From contig NC_133161.1 of assembly GCF_040802235.1 (NCBI RefSeq), forward strand, positions 148,729,121 to 148,793,120: a stretch of DNA of 64,000 nt, read 5' to 3'. Positions 1 to 14,974 of this stretch are shown one piece after another. Within the stretch, counting starts at the first letter, position 1; the number at the start of each line of letters is the position of its first letter. The position numbers and the translations under genes were made by a program. The stretch comes from Manis javanica. Its lineage: Eukaryota > Chordata > Mammalia > Pholidota > Manidae. The notes beneath the pieces were generated by a model that was given only the letters and a program-made list of their open reading frames with translations, searched no databases and had not been told where the DNA came from.

Positions 1-516
1 TTCTGAACAATTTTTATTTTCTCGACATTAGTACTTTCCATCCCAACCTTCCATTAAAAATCAAAAGTGTTAACTATCAGAGTAGCTTCTTCCTCATAAA
101 ATTTATTTTTTCTATCTGAAGGTCCTACAGTTCTACAAAATTCTCAACATTTTATTAAAGTTCTTCTTTCATTCCCTTCTCCATTGATATCTCATATTGT
201 TCTAGAGGACTACAGTCTGTTACTTGGATCTTTTTTAAGGCCTACCTGGAAGATTTTGTTTGTCACAGAGAGATGTGGGCTGGAGGTGGTAGAGTAGTTT
301 CCTCCTGGCCACGACTTCGTCAGGTCGCCCCACGGGCCTTCTTTGTTATTTGTAGTAGCTGGGGTCCAGTGTTCTCATATCTTCATGATGTTTGGCCTTA
401 AAAAAGAATTGTTTCACAGTGATAGAATCTTAGTCATGGGTGGGATATGGGCAGCTTTTCATTTCCCTGAGTATAGTGTTGGGCCTAATTCTTGGCCATT
501 TATACCTCTCTTATAG
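1..516 (+). other. USP28: USP28 intron (3' part)
   Basis: Intron sequence running to the acceptor at 515-516. I see no repeat or RNA gene that I recognise. The preceding USP28 exon is outside the window. Confidence 0.8.
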
Positions 517-590
517 CAAGATGTGAGTGAATTCACACACAAGCTCCTGGACTGGCTGGAGGACGCATTCCAACTGGCTGTCAGTGCCGA
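517..590 (+). CDS. USP28: USP28 window exon 1 (residues 1-24 of the visible fragment)
   Basis: Starts after cttatag with codon CAA and encodes [19 protein letters not shown], the conserved helix after the catalytic-Cys part of USP domains. Ends at GA|gtgagt, leaving two bases of a split codon. 74 nt. Confidence 0.93.
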
Positions 591-3500
591 GTGAGTGCCG
601 AGCACTTGTTTGCCCATCCCTCCTGCTCACGGAGGCCCAGTGAGAACCATGACACACAGGAAATCTACTCTTCTCAAGTAGAGCTTGCTGGTTTTTACCA
701 AACCTCATGGGGTGACTGCTCAGATATTTGTCACTGTGCATAGATAGCCCTTGCTGAAAAGGCCATCACTGTTAACTTTGTTAAAGACACAGCCTGTCTG
801 TAAAATGTATTGAAAGGTCAAATAAGTCCTAGATGTGAACATGGTGTATAATATGGATACATTAAATTTAATCATTTCAGTCACTGACAGAAGTGAAATT
901 CAGGGCAAAAAGTATAAGTATCCTTCACCAAATACAGATGCCGAGAAACATGTTTTCTAAGTTGTTTTAACCCTAAGCAGAAGGAACATATATCATAAAA
1001 CAGCTTTGCAAATAAGCAACTTACATAGTAACAGTTTAAGGTGGGCTTGTAGCAATAAGCTATTTTCATTCAGTTTCTAACCTGCCACTAGGAACCTTTG
1101 TTGTGTTCACGTGCAGAATTGCTCAGAGGGTTCGTCCTTACATCTGTGCTGCCTCTGTGCCTGTGTACATCCGTCACTGGGTATGGGTGCACACGTTGGG
1201 TATATGCAGACACATGCTCTCCTCATAGATTTGCAGCTCCGTCTAGCTGGGGGTCATGCCTGCTGTCTTTTTGTCTTCGGATCAGCACAGTGCCAGGCAT
1301 GTGCTTGCTCAGTGAGTATCTGAACTGAGCTGATCTGTTACTTGTTTCAGGCCTGTTCTTTGGGGTGGCTGAAAGCGTGCTGCTTTTGCTTCTGAGTGGA
1401 GATTAGGGTTAGTGTCGTGCCTGTCTGATCCAAATGATGCAGAATTGCCTCCTTTTTCCAAAAGCAGCAATCCCAGGAACAAATCGGAAAATCCAATGGT
1501 GCAGCTCTTCTATGGCACTTTCCTCACTGAAGGGATTCGTGAAGGTAAATCTCTGCCTCTAAATGTGTCCGTTCTAGACTTGGGACCGACCATGTCTGTA
1601 CTACTGTGTCCCTCCTGGCCTCCCTGTCCAGCCCGCCCTTTGGGGACACAGTGTAAGGAAAAGGCCTGAGAGTCAGAGAAATCCACGGGTGAACATCGGT
1701 TCTGCCTCTGGATCTGTGTGTGATTGTGGACGAGCTGTGTGGGTTCCTGGACCCACAGTCTCTTCGTCTGTAACATGGGCCCAGTGTTTAATCTCAGAGT
1801 CGTGTGAAATTGTATAATATTCATACAGCTTGGTCTAGTATTCACGTCAGACACAGAGATATTACTCAGTTTTCTCTGTGTTGTTTTTCCCGATGTAATA
1901 CCAGATTTCAAAAGGTTTTGCTGAGTCAGACTACTGGACATACTTGTCTATTATAGAGGCTTATCTAAGCTGCATCGTGGACGTGAAACTTATTTTTTAA
2001 CTATGGAGAATTTTTAAGCCCATATAAACAGAGCAGTACAGCCCCCTCCCATGAACCCACATACCGTCACCATTAGCCGATGGCCAGTCATCCTGCATCT
2101 ACACCTCCGTCTTCTTTTACCGCGCCTGTGTTCTTTTTAAAACAATCCAGTACCACCATCACTCCAAAAAAAATAGCATTTCTTAATATCAAATATCCAA
2201 GTGTTCAAATTTCTAATTTGTTTCTTAATTTTATATAGAGGAGGTGGGAGAGTGTATTTATTTTTATTTTGTTTTAATCAGGATCCATATGTGGATAATT
2301 TGTGATTGGCTGATTTATCTTTTAAGTTACTTTTCAAAACCTGTAGACCACCCCCACCCTTTTTTCCATGAAATGTGTGTTTTCAGAAACCAGGTTGGTT
2401 GTTCTCTACTTGCTCGTGTCTGAAATACTGCTCCTGGCATCTCCACACCAGAGCTGAGCATCCCCTTTGTCCCCTGTGTGTACCTGGGCGGCTGGATCCA
2501 GAGTTTGACCAGACTGAGTTGAGGCAGGGCTTTTTCGCAAGACTGATGCACTGTGGTGGGGTAGTCCTTGGTCAGGAGGCACATAATGTCTGGTCGTGTC
2601 TTTTTGTGATGCTGGCAGTTGTGACTGATGAATGCCCAGATCCACAGGTTCACTGGTGGTCGCTCTGTGGGCTCAAGTGTGCTAACTAGTGCTCAGCAGG
2701 TTGCTGAGTTAGGAAGATACGGCCCCTGTGGTGCCAGAAAAAAGGCTTTAGAGAGCAGCTGGGATGTCCTTTTAAAAGCCATCTGTCTCTTGGCCTAGGA
2801 AAGCCCTTCTGCAACACCGAGACCTTCGGCCAGTACCCCCTTCAGGTAAACGGTCATAGCAACTTGGACGAATGTTTGGAAGGGGCCATGGTAGAGGGTG
2901 ACATCGAGCTGCCTCCTCCCGATGATTCAGTGAAGTACGAACAGGAGGTGAGTCAGGTGTCTTTATTTGCTGCACCTGTGACAAAGCTGGCTGAGTAGCA
3001 GTGAGCTCCTCGGCGGACTGTTTTCTCATCGTGTTTTAATAACTTCACACTTAACAGAACTTGAACTGGTCTGAGGTCTCTCATGAGCTGATATGAATTA
3101 GTGAGCCTTAGGGTTTGATAGACGAATTCTAAAGGCATGAATTTGCGTCAGGCATGTACAGACAGCCTGCTGCTCATGTTCTGAGTGTGCTCGGGTCTCT
3201 CTCTCCATTGAAGCCTGCCCGCAGCGGAGCAGGGGCCCACTACCTCTGTGTTTTTGGAGGGTGGAAGTACAGCGATTAACTCCTATGGTGCGCTGTTTAG
3301 GATGTTTTCCCTATTACACTATTTACTGTTCTCTGCTTTTTAAAGTTTTTCAGATGTAATATTTGGGTATTTTTGTGGGTTGGAAAGAAGGGGGAAGGGA
3401 GACCAAGGGTAATTGGTAGCTCAGCACCCCAGCTGGGATTAAAAATTAGTTCTGTTTGCAGTGTAATTGTCAGCAGCACAGCTTGACTTATCCTCCTTCA

Positions 3501-6500
3501 GCTTACACTTTGAAACAAAACTGTGGCTTCTCTGAGTGCAACTCAGTAGGCAGGAGAAAGAAGAGCTTCCTTGAGTTAAGCAGGGAGCCCAGCGTGAGCC
3601 TTGTCGGAGTGCGGGAGCTTTAGAGCTGCTTCCCAACCCCCCCACCCCCAGGTTTGGCAGGGAAAAGGCTCATCCTGACAGGCATGGCACATGTGACGTT
3701 GTACGTGCATGCTGTACAGAGGAGGAGTGTTCCTTAGCCACGTGGGTCTAGGGAGACCTTTATTCAAGAGTGAGAACTCTTCTAAACAATAGATTATCAT
3801 GCCCGTTTTAATTTAGCTGAGGGGTAGTCACACAGGCTACCTGGATTCACCTCATGCCCACAGGGGAATGTGACAAGCAGTGGCTGTTGGCACCTCTGGC
3901 AAAGTGAATATTTAAAGCTGTTCATACAGACTTCCAGCATACAGATGAATTGAACAGAAATACATCTCCTAGTTTAGCTTTTCCTGATCAAGGATCAGGG
4001 ACAGTTCACGTCACTTTTTTATAAGTAGTGCTTTCCTTTTTGGAACTCAGGGTAACATTGTAGGTTGATTTAACTGGGTCCCTTTTGAGACATCTGTAAA
4101 TTCTTGGAATTCAGAGATTTTCTCAGAAACTTGAGAAGTCGTAATCATGAGGCTAATTGAAGTTTTCTTTTTGGAAATAAAGGGGATTCAAATTATGCTT
4201 TAATAGACTATAAATAAACTGTATAATACATCTACACATATTAGTCTTTTTAGTTGGTTCAAGACAGTCTTCTGAGTTACATGCTGCAACAATCAATTTC
4301 TAATTCTTTGGTTATATTCTAATTCTTTGAACCTCTTTTGAATACTGATGACTTAATGAATGAATTCCTGGTTCAGTTTGCATCTTTAAAGGGAGGATGA
4401 TAGTTGAATTAAATGCTGTTGATTGGCTCATAAATTTGTAGTCTTGAGGAGTGTTTAACCATATTCTCTAAGAGGGTAAGATTCTAAGTGGTCGTGTTAG
4501 TGTTTAAGATTAAAAAAAGCTCTGGTATGAGTTTGATTTGAATATAAAATCTGTAATAAAAGAAAAAAGTTTGATGAGGGATGTTTTAAATCTGGCTATT
4601 ACTGTTTCCTAAAATTAACTTCTTCTACATTTCTATTCCTGACATAGCGTTGGTTTACAAAGCTACCTCCGGTGTTGACCTTTGAACTTTCAAGATTTGA
4701 GTTTAATCAATCCCTTGGTCAGCCAGAGAAAATTCACAATAAGCTGGAATTTCCTCAGATCATTTATATGGACAGGTGGGTGCTAGGCCGATCATCTCGG
4801 GGTGTTGCAGCAGTGGAGGTAAGCCTGTGCCAGGTGTACGCATGTAGGACTCACCGGGAGGTCTCGGTAATGTGCCTCTTTGGGTTCAGTGGGTCTGCGT
4901 GGGGCCAAGAGTGCATCTCCAAGGCATTCTCAGGGTGACGCTGGTGAAGCTTCTGACCTCTGGACCACAGCCTCAGTAGCTAGCCTGTTGGCGAACGCCC
5001 TGTTAATGTTGGGATGAGGGACAGCATGTGGAATAGCCACAGTGCTTTTCTTTGTAATCTGAATACTATTTGTATTCCTGAAAAAAAAAGTTTTTGATAG
5101 ACTTACAGTATTTTAAATCTTTTAAATTCTTAGGTATACAGCCAATGAGTTGTGACAAACCACTGTCAGTCAAGATGCAGAAACAGTGCCATCACCCAAG
5201 AAGCTCTCTTGTACCCCATTGCAGTTGTTCCTTCCCTGACCCCCAAGCCCCTGGTGACCACTCACTTGTTTTCTGGCCCTGTAGTTTTGCTGTTTCTAGA
5301 AGGTCATAATACTGACATGAGTATTCAGTATATGCCCTGTGTGGCTGTCCTCTTTCACTGAGGATAATGTTTTTAGGATTTATCCATGTTGTTGCAGTGA
5401 TTTGTTCCTCAATACTATTGAGTAGTATTCCTTTATGTGGATATACCACAATATTTTTTCCATTTATCAACTGATACACATTTCATATGTATCCAGTTTG
5501 GGCTATTTCGAGTAAAGGTGCTATGAACATTCACATAAAAGTCTTGGTGTGGTTTTTAGTGCTTCTGGGTGAAATACCTATGTGTAAGATTGCTGGGTTG
5601 TATGAAAGTATATGCCTAACTTCATAAGAATTTCCAAATTGTTTTTTAAAGTGACCGTACACTTTCACATTCCTCCCAGCAGTCTGTGAGGGCTGCATTT
5701 GCCCTAAATCCTCACCAGTGACTCGAATTACCAATCTTTCTAATTTTAGCTATTCTAGTGGGTTTGTAGGAATATCTTGTTTTTATTTTGATTTATATTT
5801 CTCTGATAACTAATGATGTTGAACATCTTTTCATGTGCTTAATTGATGGTCATGCTTATATTTTTTTGGTGGGATGTTCAAATCTTTTGTCCATTTTTAA
5901 TCGGGTTATTTTATTTATACTGAGCTGTAAGAAATCTTTATATATCTTGGATACGAATCCAGTGCCACCTGTCTGCGTCTGAATTCTCCATTTTCTTGCC
6001 AGTGCCTGTGGAAGAGCGGGAGGCCTCAGTTGCGTGTGGTTCGATGTGTCGCTTCCTCTTCTGTAGTTTGTGCTTTTGTGCTCTAAGAAATCTTTGCCAA
6101 CCCAAGGTCACAAAGGATTTCTTCTATTTTTTTCTAGAAATTTTGTAATTTAAAACTCTCAAATTCATGTCTGTGGCCCAATAGATTCTATTTTTATTTA
6201 TAGTATGAGATCAGGTGTTTTTCCTTTGTTTCTGTTTTTTCAGGAGGGGAAGGAGGCATGTGGATGTCCAGTCATCCCAGCACCATTTGCTGAAATGACT
6301 GGCCTTCCCCCCATTGAATTGTCTTTGTACATTTGTCAAAAATTAATTGAACATATACTTATGGGTCTATTTGTGGAGTCTGTTCTGTTTATTGTCTTAT
6401 CTTCAGCCAGTGCCGCATTGTCTTGATTACTATAGCTTTATTGTAACCCTGGACATCAGAGAGTATCTATCCTTCAACTTTGTTCTTTTTTAAAGTTGTT

Positions 6501-9500
6501 TTGCCTATTCTGGTCCTTTGTATTTCCCCAAGTATTGAAATCAGCTTGTCTGTTTCTACCTAATAGGTATTGGGATTTTGACTCAATATATAGATGAATT
6601 TGGGGAAATTGACATCTTAATGATGCTTAACCCTTCAATCCATGAACATGATGTACCTCCATTTATTTAAGTCTTTGATAACTTCTCTCAACAGTGTTTT
6701 GTAATTTTTAGTGTACAGGGTTGCACATGTCTTACTAAAGCATTCATGCCTTAGATGTTATAAATTTTTTTTACTTAACATTTGTTGTTTATGAGTATAC
6801 AGAAATGCAGTAATTTTTTTCCTGTTTTTTTTAAATTGTCTTTGTATCTTTTGACCTTACTAAATAAACTCACTGACTCTGATGCATTCTTGTAGATTTG
6901 TTGAGATTTTCTATGTAGACAATCATGTCATCTGTAGCTAAAGGCAGTTGTACTTCTTACTTTACTATTTATATGTGTTTTCTTTCCTTCCTTCCTCCTT
7001 CCCTCCCCCTTTCCTCCTTCCATTTTTCATTCTGTCCTTCCATCCATCTGTCCATCCACCATTGTACTTGCTGTGCCTCGGGTAAAACACTGAGTAGAAG
7101 AGATGGGAGTGGGCACCCTGCCCTGTCCCTGGTCTCAGGGAGAGAGCTTTTCAGTCATTGAGTATGATGTCGGCTGTGTGTTTCACAGGGGCCCTTTGTG
7201 TGATTGAGGACGTTTCTTCGTATTCCTAGTTTGCTGAGACTTTGTGCCATTAATGCTTTCAAATATAAATTGTGTTGGTGGAATTATCATCTGCTTAGGT
7301 ACATGTACAGAAGCAAAGAGCTCATCCGCAGTAAGAGAGAGTGCATTCGAAAGTCGAAGGAAGAAATAAAAGTTCTGCAGCAAAAATTGGAAAGGTGAGT
7401 AGTAGGCACCTTACTCTTAGAAATGGATGTCAGAAGATTGGTTATTATTAAGACAACTAATTATTTTGGTTACATATTGAAAATACTGATTTTTTACTAA
7501 TCCCAGAGAGATCTTAGTGATTTATGGCTCGCCTATACTGTTGAATGAGTACATGAATGACAAGGTACTGAGGACCTTGCGAAAGAAAGCTTTGCCAATT
7601 TCCTTAAACTATGATCTTTCTTAACACTTACTTTCTCTCTCATTCTTAATTGCAAAAGTAGTTGATCTAAAGGGCAGCAAAGAAGAAACCCTTCAGTCTT
7701 AGTTCACCAAGATTATTTTCAGATCTGAGTACTGGCAATATAGCTCTCTTCATCTAAGTAACAGAATTTGCTTTTGTGACCAGAGCCTGATGTGATTAGA
7801 CATCAAGGAAAAGAAAGCATGACTGGGATGATTTCAGTTAGGAGCCCATCTGAAGTGTTTCCTGCCAGGCATAAACATTTAGGTTGTTACCAGTTTTTAC
7901 TTTTGTAGTTGAGAGAATGTTTGCCCTAAGGGTTTTTGAGTAATGTATCAAATATTGTATAGCCTTTAGGAATAAGCCTCTGCAGGGACTCTGTACACCA
8001 AAAGAGACCCTTTGTCAGTGAGCCACAAAATACAAGACACACTTGGCCAGGAGAAGACTGCTGTCTTTGCCTTGTAGGTATGTGCAGTACGGCTCAGGCC
8101 CAGCTCGGTTCCCACTCCCAGACATGCTGAAATACGTCATTGAATTTGCTAGCACAAAACCTGCCTCAGAAAGTACCGCACCTCGAAGTCATGCACGCCT
8201 GCCGTTACCAGTTTCTTCAGTGTGCTGCCCGGGCTCTGACCTGACATCCACGGAAAGGTAATGAAAACAAGCTGCAAAATAGTATATGTGCATTTTAAAA
8301 TTTAATTTGGACTGCGTGCCTTCTTTCCACCTGATTAACACTCACCCCATGAGAGCCCAAGGGCAGCGAGTTCTTTGTCTGAAAGGGGAGGACTTGCTCA
8401 CCCCTGTCACTTGGGCAGGAGTTCATAATTCCCACCAGTGCGCTCCCCTGCCTTGCCTGTAGGATGGTTGGGACTATTCCAGAGGCTTCTTGAACTGTCT
8501 GGGATGGTGTTCATCCTCCACCAGGGGCTTTAGAGCCTTGTTTTGTACTAGCTGTGACTAGCTGCCCATACAGGCCTTAGGAAACCTCAAGCACCCATCT
8601 TTTTCCCCCACTCCTCCACCATATGCACCTATCTAAACATCAAAGAAAGACTTACTCATAAATAGAAAATGAAAACATGGGGAAGAACTGGCTAGAAGTT
8701 GAAGAGGACAGCCTGGAGGGGTACCTAGTGAGGAGACAGGGAGGCCAGTCACATGAGCCCTCAGATTCTGTTCCAGCTCAGCCACATGCTGTGACCCTCG
8801 TAACCTGGAGGAGCCCCTGGGTCAGCTCAGATCAAACTGATGTGTGTGTCCTGCAACTAAAATCACTAGAACTCATTGAAAAAAAACAGCTAGACTTTTA
8901 TGTTAAAAACCCAATTATTTCCCCAACCCTTCACCTCCCCCCATCCCCATTAATATTTATTCATCCATGTGTGAATGGAAATGTGTGTCTGGATAGAACA
9001 CACCAAATGTGAAGAATGAGTATTTCTAGGGGGTGGCATAAGCCTAGGGATGGGGGTTCTTTTACTTTTTACACCCTACTTATGTGTTTAGGGGTGTGTG
9101 TGTATATATGTACACACGTGTGTGCACACACTGTCATATAACCATCACTCAGATCAAGATTTCAAACATTCTCACTAATTTTTCCCCCTTCACCTATTGC
9201 ACCCACCCCTCCATCCCCTGCCCTATGGCAACCACCAGTCTGTTGTCTATGAGTCTGTTTCAGCTTTGTTTGTTCATTTGTTTTGTGTTTTAGATTCCAT
9301 GAAAGTGAAATCATATGATATTTGTCTTTCTCTGTGTGCCTTATTTCACTGAGCGTAATACCCTCTAGGTCCATCCATGTTGCTGCAAATGGCAGGATTC
9401 TATTCTTTTTTATGGCTGAGTAATATTCCATTGTATGTATGTACCACATCTTTTTTATCTATTCATCTATTAGTAGAAGTTTTTACTAGAATTTTCTCAT

Positions 9501-12500
9501 ATGCTTTATGAAATATAAATGGTTCTACTTTTTAAAAAAGTGGTTGTATAGGTTTATAATCACATAAAATAATATTGTCTGAGATGACTAGATTTTAAAG
9601 TTGTGGTGTGTGTGTAATCTCTTGTGGGATTGAGATATGTTTAATGGGCTTATTTTTCCATAGGTGTGGGTCCTTAGGAAAGAGGTTTTCTTCGTTATTT
9701 TGTGTGTTTGAGGCGGGAGTCAGGGAATGAAGGCCTCTATTACATCAAAGCTGAAGCAAGTTCATATTCTTCAGTTTTGGTTTGAAATAGATAGCTAAGT
9801 ACAGTTGGGAGCTAAGTATATCCTTGGCCAGTTGTCTCTGTGCAGTTTGAACTCTGTTAATTAGTAGATTAATTAACATTTACTTTACATACTTTACAGC
9901 ACTGAATTTAACATCTACATTTTATAGCTGAGGATTAGATTACTCATCTGAGGCTGCTGACATTGCATTGGGTCTTCAGCTAAGGGTGGTAGAGCTGGAT
10001 TGCCTGCCTTTAAGTCTGACTTCCTATATGTACCCCTGTGACCTGACCTGATAGTTCATTTTTCTTGCTTCTGTGTATTTCACTCCTGGACGGACCGTTA
10101 TCAGTTTGGTCGGTTGCTTCTCGGGAACTCTGTAGTTGCGACCTTGATTCTTCCGGTCCCTGTATTCCCGTCTCCCCTCCCCTTCTCCTCCCTTCCTCCT
10201 GAGATGCAGTGCAAGTGCTTAGAGAGCATGAGCCATAGACTCAGAGGGGCTGGGCTTCAGTCCCTCTCCATCGCTTACTGGCTGGGGGAACCTGGGAAAG
10301 TTGCTTCATTTGTCTAAACCTTAGGCTTGTGATTTGGTGAAATGGGGAGAGTAATAGCATCTGCCTCATGGACAGATGGTGTTAAATGAGATGGTGAATG
10401 TGGAGATGCCCTGAATCACAGCTGTGCCGTTCCACGGAGCAGCTTGCTCAGCACAGCACACTGACTTAGGGCAGGGCACGTTCCGAAAATCATCACGTGG
10501 ACATGGTTTTTGCCTTCCTTCAGCCCAAGTGAAGAAGGCTCTTCTCAGGGTGCTGGAAGCACCTGCTCTTCCTCTGAAGGGTCTCTGCACAAGCCCAGGA
10601 CAGGGGTTCAGTCGCCCGCACCCTCCCGGGCTCCCGTGGAAGTGCCTGCACACCCCGCCCCGCGGACTGTCACGGAGGAGGAGATGCACTTTGTGAGGAC
10701 CTGTCTTCAGAGATGGCGGAGTGAGATTGAGCAAGATATACAAGGTCGGCTCCCCGAAACATGCCTACCCCGTCCTCCCTTTCCTGTTTGGATGCTTGGG
10801 GGCCGGGTTTTCTGCCGTCGCCTTGCACTCTGTCCTTTGGGGCATGTGATCAGGTCTCTTTTGTAATTTCAGTTCCCTGTAGGATCGGTTCACATCGCCA
10901 TGGTTTAACTGTGGGAAGGTCCCTCCTAGATTCTCTCCTCAAAATTCCTGGGAATTCCTGGGAAGCTAAGACACTCAGGATCACCTTTGGCTGGGATTTC
11001 TCTGTTATCTGCTGATTTCCCTTCCTGTACTTAATCTGGACTCTGGCGTCAGTTGACCCAAATTTAGAGCTTAGCCTTCCTGGATAGCGACTTCCAAACA
11101 CCGTCTCAATATGGGGCATGCTCTGCTGGAGGTCAAGAGGCGGAGACACTGGAGCAATGAGCAAGGTGCAGAATGGGTTGCCTAGCGCTCTGTTTGTAGA
11201 GGTCCTGTAGCCTTTCATGCTGCTCAGGCTTTCCCTCCTCCCCCTCCTTTCTCCTTACAAGGAGAAATAAATACACACACACATTTAAAAAAAATGAAGT
11301 CCAGGGTCCTCTCACGTTGCTGCCTTTTGCTGCCTTCTCCTCCAGGTCCTGTCTTGGGGACATAACACTTTATACCCAAGTGACCCGGCAGGGCTCTTTC
11401 TAAATAGGCTGTTTCCTCTTTAAGAAGCTTTCGTGCCAACTCTACTAGCCCATGTTTTAAACCTTAATGTAATCATATTAAAGCAGAAGCCTTCAGAACC
11501 TAAAGCACTAGCGACTTTACCACTGCAGCTCCTCCTCGGCTCGTGGAGTGAAGCTAGTCGTTAGGACCACGCACACTGCTCAGCTGAGCACCCTGTGGGA
11601 CATGGAATGAAACCATTTTAACAACGTTCTTTTTTTAACAGATTTAAAGAATTGCATTGCAAGCACTACCCAGACTATTGAACAGATGTACTGTGACCCT
11701 CTCCTTTGCCAGGTAGGATGAAAATTGATGGGAAGGTAGTCAAGGCGTGTTCTAATAGTGCTAATGATACCAAGAAAATTGGACAATTTCCTTTGAAACC
11801 AAATGGGAACCTCCCTGTCATATGAGAATAAACTTAGGAAAGAAATAGGTGGTGTTCTATTTCTTTATGTTAGGCTAAAACAAAGCACTGTATCTCCTGC
11901 CAGCCATAGAACCTAAAACAGACATCTTTTGATTCTCCCTGTGGTGTGTTTTCATACAATAGAAAGGTTTGCTGTCAAGTGCTAATACAAATTTCTCATA
12001 AAATGGTGATTTCAGCAGTGCAATGGGAAAAACCTGAACCAGGGCTCGGTTACCCCTCCTTTCTGAGCATAGGGACCATGATCCTGTGTGGCCCATTGTT
12101 TAGCAGCACGTTTTCCAGACTTATTTCTAACAGCTCCCAAAGGGAGGTGGACAGGAAGAAATTGTTATCACATAAATTTTTGTTTAGAATTATATTCTGG
12201 GCATGGAGGGAAAAAGATGCTCCAGTCAGGGGCGTGACCTCAGTGCCTTGTGTGTGAACCTCTGGAGAACTGTCCCTGGGGCCTTGTGGAAGCACGCTGC
12301 CGTTGCACATCAGGAATGCAGCATGTGAATCTCGGGTTTTTCCCATTTTCTCTTTGGTGTTATTTCAAAACTTCACCATCAGCAACAGCATGTCAAGGAA
12401 CTGACCGTGCGTAAGTCTGATCCGCCTATATGGCTCTTTGCTTTCCTCACCACTGCTGACTCGGTGCTGTGAACACTGCTCTATTCTCTTCATGTTAGAG

Positions 12501-14909
12501 AAATGCTTTCCAAGTGTTGGAATGAGCATGTAGTTAAAAGGGTCTTCACCCTAGGTAGTCGAATGAGTCCTTGCAAGAGGAAATATAGGGACCACATGGC
12601 TGATTCATAATGAAATATGAAAACTTAAATTTTGATGCCAAATAAAGTAGGCATAGAACAAAATGACCACTAAATTTGTTGTGGGTCCCAAATATGTTAA
12701 ACGTTTTCTCAAGGAGATTCTGTTTTTAGATCAACTGTTTGAAATTGGAAGGATAAATAGGTCTAGGTTATCTTTGGCTTTAGATCTATAATCGTAGGAG
12801 TTTAAGGAGTCCTCACAGAGATCTCTAGTTTAAAGGTTCAGGAACTGGGGCATAATTGGTAGATTCCAAGGCTGTGTTTTATTAGTTCCTATTGAATCAA
12901 CAAGATGTTTTGATGTGAGCCCCGTATCAAGTATCTGTATAAATAGTCAGTGTTCCTATGTCTGATATTGGGGATTTTGAGTTTTCCTACCTAAATGTTG
13001 TCAGGTACTCTGCTGAATCTAACGCGGGAACACACCTTCTGATCTGCAGGTGCCTTATCGCTTGCATGCTGTTCTTGTTCACGAAGGACAAGCAAACGCT
13101 GGACACTACTGGGCCTATGTCTATGACCAACCCCGACAAGTCTGGCTCAAGTACAATGACACCTCTGTCACTGAATCTTCCTGGGAAGAACTTGAAAGAG
13201 ATTCCTACGGGGGCCTGAGGAATGTCAGCGCTTACTGTCTGATGTACACCGACGACAGTCTGCCCCGCTTCAGTGCAGGTAAGAGCACCTCACACCTTAG
13301 CGGGAGCCAGAGGTGGGAGGGAGTCCGTACTCCACAGGGAAGGGAACAAATTTATAGTTTAAAAAAATTTTTTGAATTTATTATAAAGTAATAATTTAAA
13401 AAGTACCAATAGTACAAAAGAGAATAAAAAGGGAAAGGAAGTTGCTTTTCCACCTCCATCCTTGAACCTGACAAATATATCCATTCTTAGGTTTTTCATG
13501 TAGTAAGAAATGGTCTGTGCAGAAGCTAGAGCTTATTTATCAATGTCTCTCTCCCACCCCAAGTAGGATAGTTTTCCATTCTATTCTGCATCTTTTCCCT
13601 GAATTGTGTATCTTAGCAATCTCTGTATTTTTGTAAATAGAACCAACTCATTCAGCATAATAATTGCATTGCATGGGGTATATACACAATGTATTAAACC
13701 AACCTTTTGTTGATAGACTTTTACCTTGTCTAGTTTTTTCTTTTTTTTGTGACATCTTTGTGTGCATATTTTTGCACATATGTAGTTGAAGTTTACAAGT
13801 GCATTTGCCTGAAAAATTTCATACTTCTTGTAATGCTGCCAATGCTAAGAGCAGTTGTAGTTACCATTTATATTGAAACTTTACTCTTTTCTGCAAGCTT
13901 TTGAACTCTTTCTCTGGTAATATAACTGTAAGGGAAGAGACAGGGTAGGACATCTTACCATCTGTGTTTCCCAGCTGAGGTTCTTGACTCATACAGGCAG
14001 GAAATAAATGGCTGGCCCAAGATTCAAACCCAGTTCTCACTCCAGATTCTGTGCTCTTTCCCATTTACATTCTTCTTTCTTTTTTCCTTCCCATCCTCTG
14101 TGAGAGGTCTACGATCATACAAGGTTTTTTCTTTTAATGTTCAAACCTCACTGTGTTGCACAAGTGAGAAATCATGTAAGGAACTTAACTGGGCAGCACG
14201 CTGTCTTTCCGACTCGCTGTTGACGTTGGGGCTGGGGATGGAGGGGAATGATCACACGGCAGCAGGTGACATTTGTAGTTGGGCATTTGCAGTGGGAAAG
14301 CTGGAGCCTCTGCTTGTGGCGGCTCCCAGTAGAAAGCGCCTTGTCACCACGTGTGTGGCTCACGCTGTTACAGAAACAGACAAGGGAAACTGCCTTTTGT
14401 TCAGTGAAAAGACTAGTTAGTGGCGGCCAGTAAGGTGGTGCGCTGTGCTGCTGTAGGTCTCTTGTTTTGGTCACAGGGCTGGAAGTTAAATTTAATACAT
14501 CCTTGATATCTGCCATTTCTCATCAGAACTTTTAATGAACCAGTGTTAGTGACCATCCAACCATCCTGTCAGGTTGCTTTCTGATAGCACTTCCGTGTGT
14601 GAAATGTGGGCAGTGTGATGTCCTGGAATCCGTTTCTCAGCATCCCTAGATGGATAGTCTTATCAATGCCACACTGGTAAATCTGAGCTGAGATTTCTGC
14701 CACGTGATGATTTCCTGAATTTCTAAGAAATGTTTGGTCTGTTCTTACTGTTTTGCCATTACTGCCCTCCATTCTGAACCCTTACTGTGATTCATTTCAC
14801 TCATTCATTCATTCATCAGATACTTGGTGTGTACCCACCCACGATCACAGCAGGAGCTGCTATCGGTGTCCATAGACTGTTGGCCTTAACGTCAGTACTG
14901 CACATGGAG

Positions 14910-14974
<65 letters not shown>

